Source: Longimicrobium sp. (GTDB taxonomy: Bacteria > Gemmatimonadota > Gemmatimonadetes > Longimicrobiales > Longimicrobiaceae). From it: a DNA stretch of 36,857 bases. Location: contig NZ_DATIND010000072.1 of NCBI RefSeq assembly GCF_035474595.1, positions 1 through 36,857 of the forward strand, given 5' to 3'. The notes under the pieces were generated by a model. The model worked only from the letters and a program-made list of their open reading frames with translations, had not been told where the DNA came from and searched no databases. Made by a program: the position numbers and the translations under genes. Of the stretch, positions 1 to 5,796 are shown piece after piece (within the stretch, counting starts at the first letter, position 1; every line of letters starts with the position of its first letter).

Positions 1-134
1 TGGAAGACAGTTGTCCGGGCGGCTCGACCATGCCTGTTGCCAGCGCACAGCCCGCCCGTGGCTACGGAGGTGTACCGTCAATTCCTCCGGCGGGACTTTC
101 ACCCGCTAGAACACGCCGCCTTCGCACGGCGCAC
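1..134 (-). ncRNA. Probable group II intron, 5' end (continues beyond window start)
   Basis: Read on the minus strand, this stretch starts with GTGCGCC/GTGCGAA and soon contains GCGGGTGAAAGTCCCGCC. The GGTGAAAGTCCC pattern is typical of domain I of bacterial group II introns. It continues as a GC-rich, hairpin-dense non-coding sequence to the window edge. The likely first base is 127 or 134, as two GTGCG starts lie 7 nt apart. It sits directly behind a long hairpin (135-189), as expected for class C introns, which insert behind intrinsic terminators. The reverse transcriptase and domains V/VI would lie outside the window, so the identity rests on the 5' motif and the position. Confidence 0.5.
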
Positions 135-189
135 CGCAGAGAAGCGGAGGAGCAGAGAGGAATTTCTCTGCTCCTCCGCCTTCACTGCG
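135..189 (-). terminator. Long hairpin at the end of the radical SAM operon; intron target
   Basis: The arms 144-158 and 165-179 pair perfectly over 15 bp (GCGGAGGAGCAGAGA with its complement). After a one-base bulge the stem extends through 135-143 and 181-189 with one mismatch. It lies 29 nt behind the stop of the helical-repeat gene. On the minus strand the intron-like sequence replaces any T-tract. On the plus strand a short T run (CTTTTT) follows about 10 nt after the stem. Confidence 0.55.
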
Positions 190-217
190 TGAACGAGTCT
201 TTTTAGCGGATGCGGGC

Positions 218-1393
218 TCAGTCCGAGAGCACGTCCTGCAGCTGCTCGTACAGCGCGTCGAGCCCGGGGTCCGCGGGCGCCGCGCCGCGCCCGCGGCGGC
301 AGCGTGGATACAGGCTGCTTTCCTGGAGCGCCTCCATCTCCCCGGCCCATCGTGCCCGCTCCGGCGCCGGGGCGAGCGCGGTCAGCAGCCGCAACGCGTC
401 CACCGCGAACACCTCGTCGCGCGCGTCGCGGCCCCCTTGCAGGAGCAGCCGCGCCAGCGAGAGCGCATCGCCCTCGAGCCCCGCTTCGCGGCAGGCGCCG
501 GCGTAGCCGTGCACCACGTACAGGGCCTTCAGCGCGCCGCGCCCCGCCGCCGGATCGCGGCCGATGGCCGCCGCCGAGCCGGACAGGACGGCGCGCGCGG
601 TCGCCGCGTCTCCCGACAGCAGCAGCGCCTCCGCCAGGCGCAGGAGGAAGACCGCCCGCTCCCATCCGTCGCACGCGCGCGCCGCGGCCAGCGCCGCGTC
701 GCAGGCGCGTCCGCACTCGCCCGCGCGGCACCACGCCACCACCGACGCCTCCACCCCGAAGCGGGCGATGGCGGGCGCGATCCCCTCCGGGAGCGCGGCG
801 GCGAAGCCGAGCGCCTCGGCGTCGCGCCGGTTCTGCAGGAGCGCCTTCAGCGAGTCGATCACGTAGACGCCCTCCAGGAACTCGCCGAACCCCACCGCGT
901 CCGCCGCCACCTCCTCCCACCCCTCGCCGCTGACGCACGCTCCGCCCACGGGCACCGGGCGCGCGGCCCGGTGCGCCAGCAGCCCGGAGAAGCGGACCAG
1001 CGCGCCGGCCCAGTCGCCCGCCAGCGCCTCGAGCCGCCCCAGGTTCACCCAGGGCTGCAGCGCCTGCGCGGCGATGGCCGGGTCACCCGCGCGGCGCGCC
1101 AGCCGGAGCTGCCACTCCATCTGCGCCTCGCACAGCGCCCGCGCCACCTCGCCGCGCCCCTGGTGCGCGGCGATCAGCGCCACCTGGTTGGCGGCCACCG
1201 CCACCTCGCGCGAGCGGGCGCGCGGCTCCGGCGCGCCCGCGGCCCGGGTCAGCAGCGCGGCCGACCGGCGCCCCCACTCGGGGAGCGGCGCGCGCGCCAA
1301 TCGGCCGTGCGGGAGCAGGAGCGTGGCCGAGACGCCGGACGCGGGGCGCGCCGGCCGCGCTTCGCGCGCGTCAGCCCGCGCCGGCGCAGGCAT
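218..1393 (-). CDS. Helical-repeat (TPR-like) protein of the radical SAM peptide operon
   Basis: This is a 391-residue Ala/Arg/Leu-rich protein with no signal peptide or membrane segment. Repeated A-x3-A/L-x2-A helical pairs (for example around residues 60-130 and 225-330) suggest a TPR-like alpha solenoid, though no family is recognised. The ATG lies 23 nt inside the end of the radical SAM gene, with GAGGG about 6 nt upstream, so translational coupling is likely. An overlapping gene directly behind a maturase suggests a role in binding the peptide or enzyme, or in export or proteolysis; that role is inferred. The C-terminus has a Cys/Arg-rich stretch (SLYPRCRRGRG). Confidence 0.7.
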   Translation of the reverse strand: MPAPARADAREARPARPASGVSATLLLPHGRLARAPLPEWGRRSAALLTRAAGAPEPRARSREVAVAANQVALIAAHQGRGEVARALCEAQMEWQLRLARRAGDPAIAAQALQPWVNLGRLEALAGDWAGALVRFSGLLAHRAARPVPVGGACVSGEGWEEVAADAVGFGEFLEGVYVIDSLKALLQNRRDAEALGFAAALPEGIAPAIARFGVEASVVAWCRAGECGRACDAALAAARACDGWERAVFLLRLAEALLLSGDAATARAVLSGSAAAIGRDPAAGRGALKALYVVHGYAGACREAGLEGDALSLARLLLQGGRDARDEVFAVDALRLLTALAPAPERARWAGEMEALQESSLYPRCRRGRGAAPADPGLDALYEQLQDVLSD

Positions 1394-2807
1394 GCTCCGC
1401 CCTCGGCGCGCGCGCCAGCGTGGCGCGCATGTCCATCTTCAGCTTGCCCTTGGTGGGGCTGCAGGTGCGGTACCCCTCGCGCAGCCGGCTGAGCGGGCAG
1501 GCGGCGCCCTCGCACGCGGGAAGGAGATGGCAGCTCTGGCACATCGAATCGCCCTCGAAGTGCGGCCGCACCCACCGCGACAGCCGCGCCTGGTCGATCT
1601 CCATGGTGCCGTCGGGGTGGATCTGCCCCACCACGTTCTCCTCCATCTCGTCCAGCGCCACCGTGCACTTCATCAGCTTGCCCGTGGCGCTCACCACGAA
1701 GTTGTACGGCCGCGCCGCGTAGCAGGCCTGGCTCCCCGGGCGTGACACCCGCTCGATCCCGCCGTCGTCGCGCAGGTCGGCCTCGCGCGCCTCGGCCCGC
1801 ATCCCGCGCAGCCCGTCGCGCTCCTCGCGCACCCCGCAGACGGCCAGCTGGGCGTCGTTGGGGCCGCCCCACCGCCCCACTGCGTGGAAGCCCAGCTTGA
1901 AGCGCGGGTCGCTGCCGAAGTCCTCGCTCAGCGACTCGATGAACGCGCCCATGCGCGGCAGGTTCTCGTGGTCGAAGTTCACCCGCAGGTTCACCCGGAA
2001 CTCCTCGGAGCGGCGGTGCAGCGCGCGCAGGTTGTCCAGGATCACCTCGCAGGTGGGGCTGCCGTCGCGTCCCACGCGCTTGCGGTCGTGCTCCTCGGGA
2101 AGCCCGTCCACCGTCACCTGGAACGAGCGGCACCCCCAGGAGAGGAGCTTGCCGGCGCGCTCGTCGTCCAGCAGGTAGCCGTTGGTGGTCATGTTCTGCC
2201 ACACGGCGATCCCCTCGCGCCGGCCCAGCTCCGCGAAGAAGGGCGCCAGCTCCTCCACCGCCTCCCATCCGTACAGCGGCTCGCCGCCGAACCACATGAT
2301 CCCGATCTCCTTCAGGCTCGCCGCGCGCTGCTCGGCCATCGCCCGGATCCCCTGCCGCACCTCGGGAAGCATGGTGCCGTGCTTGAACTTCTCGTAGCAG
2401 TACACGCAGCGGAAGTTGCAGTCCTCGCTGGCCATCAGCACCAGCTGCAGGGTGTCGGTGCGCCACTGGTCCTGGGCCCGGCGGAAGCGGAACAGGTCCA
2501 GCTCGTCGACGTCGGCGCGCACCAGGTAGCCGCGCCGCTCCAGGTACTCGGCCGCGCGCCCCAGCGGCGCGGCCAGGCCGTCCACCGAGAGAAGGTCCAG
2601 CACGGCCTCGCGGTGCTCCGCCTCGTAGACGTTGATGGCGCCGGTCAGGGTGTTCCACAGGATCAGGCGCCCGTCGTCGCCCACCGTCCGCGCGTTGAAG
2701 CGCGAGGGCATCCAGCGCCCGGACGGGCGGTAGGCGAGCTGCACCAGCGGCGCCGCGGGGGCGCGGGGGCCGTCGAGCGGCGACTGCCGCATGTCGAGCG
2801 TCGGCAT
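1371..2807 (-). CDS. Radical SAM/SPASM peptide-modifying enzyme
   Basis: This 478-residue cytoplasmic enzyme probably modifies the two precursor peptides encoded just upstream. Residues 35-120 form an N-terminal region resembling peptide-binding (PqqD/RRE-like) extensions. The radical SAM cluster motif is C130-NFR-C134-VY-C137, inside ASEDCNFRCVYCYEK, followed by MWFGGEPL, the usual GGEP. The C-terminal SPASM region has a first cysteine pair (QACYAA...GKLMKC) and then C423, C426, C432, C437 and C449, ligands for auxiliary Fe-S clusters. SPASM enzymes of this kind form thioether, C-C or related crosslinks in RiPPs; the product here is unknown. The start at 2807 has AGGAG about 12 nt upstream, a long spacing, so the next ATG (codon 6) remains possible. 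Confidence 0.9.
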   Translation of the reverse strand: MPTLDMRQSPLDGPRAPAAPLVQLAYRPSGRWMPSRFNARTVGDDGRLILWNTLTGAINVYEAEHREAVLDLLSVDGLAAPLGRAAEYLERRGYLVRADVDELDLFRFRRAQDQWRTDTLQLVLMASEDCNFRCVYCYEKFKHGTMLPEVRQGIRAMAEQRAASLKEIGIMWFGGEPLYGWEAVEELAPFFAELGRREGIAVWQNMTTNGYLLDDERAGKLLSWGCRSFQVTVDGLPEEHDRKRVGRDGSPTCEVILDNLRALHRRSEEFRVNLRVNFDHENLPRMGAFIESLSEDFGSDPRFKLGFHAVGRWGGPNDAQLAVCGVREERDGLRGMRAEAREADLRDDGGIERVSRPGSQACYAARPYNFVVSATGKLMKCTVALDEMEENVVGQIHPDGTMEIDQARLSRWVRPHFEGDSMCQSCHLLPACEGAACPLSRLREGYRTCSPTKGKLKMDMRATLARAPRAEHACAGAG

Positions 2808-2842
2808 GGGCTGCGAGGCTCCTGGTCACGGGTGGGGGCGGG

Positions 2843-2869
2843 GTACCGGCCGGGGTCGCCGGCCGGTAC
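2843..2869 (-). terminator. Hairpin between precursor 1 and the radical SAM gene (possible attenuator)
   Basis: GTACCGGCC at 2843-2851 pairs perfectly with GGCCGGTAC at 2861-2869, with a 9-nt loop. There is no T-tract. The same hairpin, with one wobble pair, lies downstream of the other precursor (3143-3169). A partial terminator here could keep peptide transcript above enzyme transcript. Confidence 0.4.
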
Positions 2870-2889
2870 GGGAACTCCCGCGGCGCCGG

Positions 2890-3060
2890 CTACGCGGCCG
2901 TCTCGTCGCAGGTCCAGCCCCAGCTGGTCACCGGGGGGCAGTTGTTCGGATAGCAGGCCTGTACGTTCACGTTCGGATCGGACATCGGGTCGATGATGTT
3001 GCTTTCCAGCTCCAGCGTGGGAATGTCGTCGAGCTTCACCGGCTTGCGCGGACTGGCCAT
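2890..3060 (-). CDS. RiPP precursor peptide 1 (YPNNCPP type)
   Basis: This 56-residue peptide has no signal sequence and an excellent ribosome site (AGGAGG, 5 nt from ATG). The leader-like half reads MASPRKPVKLDDIPTLELES, then NIIDPMSDPNVNVQACYPNN, and the C-terminus is CPPVTSWGWTCDETAA. It is almost identical to the peptide at 3190-3366 through CYPNNCPP, and both differ only near the C-terminus. That is the usual pattern of a conserved leader with a variable core. Cysteines at 36, 41 and 51 are candidate thioether donors for the radical SAM/SPASM enzyme. I do not recognise a named RiPP family; the assignment rests on size, duplication and position before the maturase. Confidence 0.8.
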   Translation of the reverse strand: MASPRKPVKLDDIPTLELESNIIDPMSDPNVNVQACYPNNCPPVTSWGWTCDETAA

Positions 3061-3142
3061 CGGCGCCTCCTGGGGGTCACGGGGAAAAGCATGTCGAGCG
3101 TCGGCATGGGGTTCCGAGGCTCCTGGCCACGGGTGGCGGCGC

Positions 3143-3169
3143 GTATCGGCCGGACTCGCCGGCCGGTAC
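3143..3169 (-). terminator. Hairpin between the two precursor genes (possible attenuator)
   Basis: GTATCGGCC at 3143-3151 pairs with GGCCGGTAC at 3161-3169 with one T-G wobble. It corresponds to the hairpin 300 bp away at 2843-2869. There is no T-tract, so it may act as an mRNA processing or stability element rather than a terminator. Confidence 0.35.
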
Positions 3170-3189
3170 GGGGCCGCCCGCGGCGACGG

Positions 3190-3366
3190 CTACACCACGG
3201 TCGTTTCGTCGGGGCACGACGAGCGGATGGCAGTCCACGGCGGGCAGTTGTTCGGATAGCAGGCCTGCACATTCACGTTCGGGTCGGACATGGCGTCGAT
3301 GACGTTGCTTTCCAGCTCCAGCGTGGGCAGATCATCGAGCCTCATCGGCTTGCGCGCACCGGCCAT
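3190..3366 (-). CDS. RiPP precursor peptide 2 (YPNNCPP type)
   Basis: This 58-residue peptide is the first gene of the operon. Its ribosome site is AGGAGG, 5 nt before the ATG at 3366. The leader reads MAGARKPMRLDDLPTLELES, then NVIDAMSDPNVNVQACYPNN, ending CPPWTAIRSSCPDETTVV. Residues 9-43 are nearly the same as in the downstream paralog, while the tail differs and is two residues longer. Cys36, Cys41 and Cys51 keep the same positions as in the paralog. Its promoter should lie between 3370 and about 3500. A longer frame upstream (to 3591) has no good ribosome site and was not used. Confidence 0.8.
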   Translation of the reverse strand: MAGARKPMRLDDLPTLELESNVIDAMSDPNVNVQACYPNNCPPWTAIRSSCPDETTVV

Positions 3367-3720
3367 GAGCGCCTCCTGGGTCACGAGGAAAAGACGCGGG
3401 GGGTACACCCCATCCGGACGGCATGCCACGTACCCCGCGCATCCGATCGGCCATCCCGTGGCGTGGCAGTGACTTGGAGCACAGCGGGCGGCGGCGGGCT
3501 CCGCCACGTGCGGCGGCACGCCTCTACCGGTGGCGGCGGACCGCCACGAGTGGCGCTCCGGGTCTACGCGGGGCCGAGCCGGCGAAGTCACGGTGCGAGA
3601 GTGCGAGAGTGCGAAAGTAACGACCCGCGCCCCCCGCCCGTCGCAGCTTCGGGGCGGCTGGGGATGGCGTCCCTCCGGCTGTGCGAACGGCTTCGGCCCC
3701 TTCCACGATGCCGGAAATCC
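3367..3720. other. Intergenic region upstream of the RiPP operon
   Basis: No gene is supported here. It should contain the minus-strand promoter of the peptide operon within 3370-3500, but no convincing -35/-10 pair stands out. At 3593-3619 it holds one copy of a simple repeat (GTGCGAGAGTGCGAGAGTGC) that recurs in other gaps of the window. Confidence 0.5.
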
Positions 3721-3723
3721 CGT

Positions 3724-3729
3724 TATATT
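3724..3729 (+). promoter_or_regulatory. Predicted -10 element of the tRNA cluster
   Basis: TATATT lies 16 nt before the first base of tRNA-Leu in an otherwise GC-rich stretch. That spacing gives a transcription start just upstream of the tRNA. The sequence 17 nt further upstream (TTCCAC) is a poor -35 box. Confidence 0.45.
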
Positions 3730-3744
3730 GATGGCTCGTTACAA

Positions 3745-3829
3745 TGCTCCTGTGGCGGAATTGGTAGACGCGCTAGATTCAGGATCTAGTGGGCGCAAGC
3801 TCGTGGAGGTTCGAGTCCTCTCGGGAGCA
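3745..3829 (+). tRNA. tRNA-Leu(CAG)
   Basis: This is an 85-nt class II tRNA. The acceptor GCTCCTG pairs with CGGGAGC through one wobble. The anticodon stem CTAGA/TCTAG encloses the loop TTCAGGA, giving anticodon CAG. A variable arm (GGGCGCAAGCTCG) and T-arm GGAGGTTCGAGTCCTCT follow. The discriminator is A and CCA is not encoded. Confidence 0.95.
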
Positions 3830-3845
3830 CTGGTTGGAGAAATGT

Positions 3846-3919
<74 letters not shown>

Positions 3920-3922
3920 CTC

Positions 3923-3996
3923 GGTCGATTAGCTCAGCTGGTTAGAGCGCTCGCCTCACATGCGAGAGGTCCGGGGTTCGAGTCCCTGATCGACCA
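3923..3996 (+). tRNA. tRNA-Val(CAC)
   Basis: The acceptor GGTCGAT pairs with ATCGACC. The anticodon stem CTCGC/GCGAG encloses the loop CTCACAT, giving anticodon CAC. The T-arm is CGGGGTTCGAGTCCCTG. The length is 74 nt, the discriminator is A and CCA is not encoded. It follows tRNA-fMet by 3 nt, so the three tRNAs are probably one transcript. Confidence 0.95.
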
Positions 3997-4008
3997 CTGA
4001 ATACGAAC

Positions 4009-4039
4009 CGCCCCGGCAAGCAGCAGCTTCGCCGGGGCG
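4009..4039 (+). terminator. Terminator hairpin of the tRNA cluster
   Basis: CGCCCCGGC at 4009-4017 pairs perfectly with GCCGGGGCG at 4031-4039, followed by the T-rich TTCTGCATT. It lies 12 nt behind tRNA-Val. Confidence 0.65.
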
Positions 4040-4334
4040 TTCTGCATTCTCGGCTCAGTGCCAGATTCAGTGACGCTGGACCGCAATAATGCCGCAGAGC
4101 ACCGAGATCGGCGAAGGGCGTGGCAGCCTCATCGACGTAGAGCGACCCGCCACGAGGGTATTCCATCATGCGCCGCGCGGGACGTGACACGCCTCTCACA
4201 GCGATTAGCAATTGGGGGTAGGTCGTGGAGATGGGGATACCTGGAGAGAGCCCGATCCCGAGGGCGCAACCCGCCGAGCTGATCCGGGGTGGGTCGAGTA
4301 GCGCCCTCTAGATCGGTCATGTGACGCAGCTCGC
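4040..4334. other. Gap without a supported gene
   Basis: Open frames in this stretch have no ribosome site and no protein-like composition. GC content is lower than in the neighbouring genes. No repeat or RNA was recognised. Confidence 0.5.
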
Positions 4335-4622
4335 CTACCTCTGCGAACAGGTCACGTGGGATGCTGGTGGTTCGCTCACGATCTTTCCTGTTACTTCTCC
4401 CCAGGCGAAGTAGCCGGCCAAGGAGGTTATCAGGGCGATCGTTACTCGCGTCAACTTCCGGGCTGTTGCACGCGAGAGTCGAAGCATTAGCGTATCACCG
4501 GCCACTGTTCTGATCGTTAGCTCCTGAACATGGAACTCGGAGCGATCGATCAGGTCTGTGGTTTCGTCGCCGATGTATTGTCGGACGACGGACTCGATTG
4601 GCACTTCGTTCGGACAACTCAT
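4335..4622 (-). CDS. Small hypothetical protein with one membrane segment
   Basis: This 95-residue protein has a strong ribosome site (GGGAGGGAGGATCGA before ATG). Residues 1-45 are hydrophilic, with a cluster of acidic residues (IGDETTDLIDRSEFHVQEL). Residues 60-77 (VTIALITSLAGYFAWGEV) form a single predicted membrane helix preceded by basic residues (RATARKLTR), so the N-terminus is probably cytoplasmic. It is the last of three closely spaced small genes on this strand. GC content is lower than in flanking regions, which may point to acquired DNA. No family is recognised. Confidence 0.6.
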   Translation of the reverse strand: MSCPNEVPIESVVRQYIGDETTDLIDRSEFHVQELTIRTVAGDTLMLRLSRATARKLTRVTIALITSLAGYFAWGEVTGKIVSEPPASHVTCSQR

Positions 4623-4663
4623 TCGATCCTCCCTCCCCAGGGAAGTTCAGCGAAGCGAGATCG

Positions 4664-4882
4664 TTAGACGATCAGGATTTTCCGCTCCGCGCCGTTCTCC
4701 CGGATGATCAGCTCCGCACCCGGGGTATTCTCCACCTCCAGCACCATCAACCCGATCTTCACGCAGGTCCGCAGGAGGTCTGCGGTCGACGTCCCTTGCT
4801 TGGCCGCAATTTCCTTCAGCTTCCGCTGGAGCGCGGGCTGAAGAGTGAGGTTGTGGCGAGGCTTGCTCGTCGTTGAAGCCAT
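4664..4882 (-). CDS. Ribbon-helix-helix-like small DNA-binding protein
   Basis: This 72-residue protein begins MASTTSKPRHNLTLQPALQR and continues KLKEIAAKQGTSTADLLRTC. A short beta segment (HNLTLQP) followed by two helices is the layout of CopG/Arc ribbon-helix-helix proteins, where the first strand contacts DNA. The C-terminal part (LEVENTPGAELIIRENGAER) is probably a small beta extension. The ribosome site is AAAGGAGG, 6 nt from ATG. It lies 41 nt upstream of the one-TM gene and 23 nt downstream of a Cys-rich peptide gene. RHH proteins often repress their own operon; a phased repeat upstream (5407-5440) is a possible target. The family call is from motif shape only. Confidence 0.65.
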   Translation of the reverse strand: MASTTSKPRHNLTLQPALQRKLKEIAAKQGTSTADLLRTCVKIGLMVLEVENTPGAELIIRENGAERKILIV

Positions 4883-4905
4883 GTGAGTCCTCCTTTCTTC
4901 GGTCG

Positions 4906-5085
4906 TTAGGCCGTGCAGACGAGCGACACCTCTGGACAGCTCATCGCGCCGCTGCTGTGTCGAAGATACGCCCGGCGCGGTGGCGTTCTTCCGCAATGGC
5001 ATCTCGCGTCGCCGTGCTCGGCTGCTCCTGATCGACACGTGCACAGGGCTACCTCGATTGCGAGACTTTCCATTCGTGTGACCAT
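4906..5085 (-). CDS. Small Cys-rich peptide of unknown function
   Basis: This 59-residue frame starts MVTRMESLAIEVALCTCRSG and contains CTC, CHC and a tail SCPEVSLVCTA, giving six cysteines. The ATG at 5085 has GGAGG 5 nt upstream, which supports this start over the longer frame from 5166. Size, a short leader-like N-terminus and paired cysteines would fit a modified or secreted peptide, or a metal-binding mini-protein. There is no signal peptide and no enzyme next to it. It begins a cluster of three small genes. Confidence 0.45.
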   Translation of the reverse strand: MVTRMESLAIEVALCTCRSGAAEHGDARCHCGRTPPRRAYLRHSSGAMSCPEVSLVCTA

Positions 5086-5796
5086 TTCTTCCTCCGGATG
5101 TTGCCTTGGTGTTAGCCCAGCTCTCGTTTCGATGGTCACAAGCTTCCGCCTGTGGGGGAATTCCATCGCGGCTCATAGTCAGGTGACCGCCCGCCGGGCT
5201 TTGCTTGCGGTTCACTGAGCCAAGTACGCGTCCGAACGTTCCGCTCTTTCTCTCCACCCGGGGCTTTGCTTCCCGCCGATGGCGCTGCCCCATTCGCGCC
5301 AGACGATAGGCCGATCCTGTATCCGTCCGTGCCACACCTGACATCGGTACAGCGTCTATCAGGCACCATCCTGCAACGCAGAACACGTGCCAAGGTGGTG
5401 TATTTAGCACGTAATTGGCACGAAAACAGCACGTATTTTCACGGGATTGATCGTAGCCGCAGGTGGTTCGCATTTCCGGAACGTGCCGGCGCGTCACCGG
5501 TGGGATCCTCTGCCGCCAGCCAGGACGCGGCGGCGCGGCGGCGAGTGCGGAGCGAACGGGGCGAACAACGGCCGAAGTCATTGTGCTCCAAGTGTTTTCG
5601 CGCATCTATGCAGTGCTGCGGAAACGCATAGGGGTCCGCCGCCTTCATCTGGCGGGGCGGTTTAAGGCCGGGCGCGGGGGAGATCCGCCTCCGTGCCGCG
5701 AGCGCAGGGTCACAGCGCGTCCTTCCAGGCGGCGCGCTCCGGTGCCATTCCGGCGCCGGACGCGCCCGTCGCCGTTCCCTCCCCCGGAGGTGCACG
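5086..5796. other. Long intergenic region without a supported gene
   Basis: About 700 bp separate the divergent small-gene cluster and the TPR gene. Open frames here lack ribosome sites. The stretch 5384-5445 is AT-richer and carries phased CACG repeats, listed separately. Promoters for both flanking units must lie here. Confidence 0.5.
5407..5445. promoter_or_regulatory. Phased GCACG direct repeats (possible operator)
   Basis: GCACGT at 5407, GCACGA at 5418 and GCACGT at 5429 are spaced exactly 11 bp apart, each followed by an AT-rich pentamer. A weaker CACGG follows at 5440 and a CACGTG palindrome lies at 5384. One-turn spacing places the sites on one face of the helix, as for cooperatively bound regulators such as ribbon-helix-helix proteins. 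No target gene is proven. Confidence 0.4.

Larger units (their letters stand above)
2790..3395. repeat. Tandem duplication of about 300 bp carrying the precursor genes
   Basis: Bases from 2790 and from 3090 match at an offset of exactly 300 bp (ATGTCGAGCGTCGGCATGGG in both). The match runs through the hairpin and the precursor gene and ends after CGCCTCCTGGG...AAAAG near 3090 and 3395. The offset becomes 306 after the second precursor's two extra codons. The second unit therefore carries a remnant of the first codons of the radical SAM gene (MPTLDM) between the precursors. Confidence 0.8.

Noticed and set aside
3942-4211. 89-residue minus-strand frame ending SGTRTPDLSHVRRAL
   Set aside because: It is a read-through of the tRNA-Val sequence, a frequent false gene call over tRNAs.
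4058-4282. 74-residue plus-strand frame after the tRNA cluster
   Set aside because: No ribosome site, no recognisable composition, and it lies in a region that appears non-coding.
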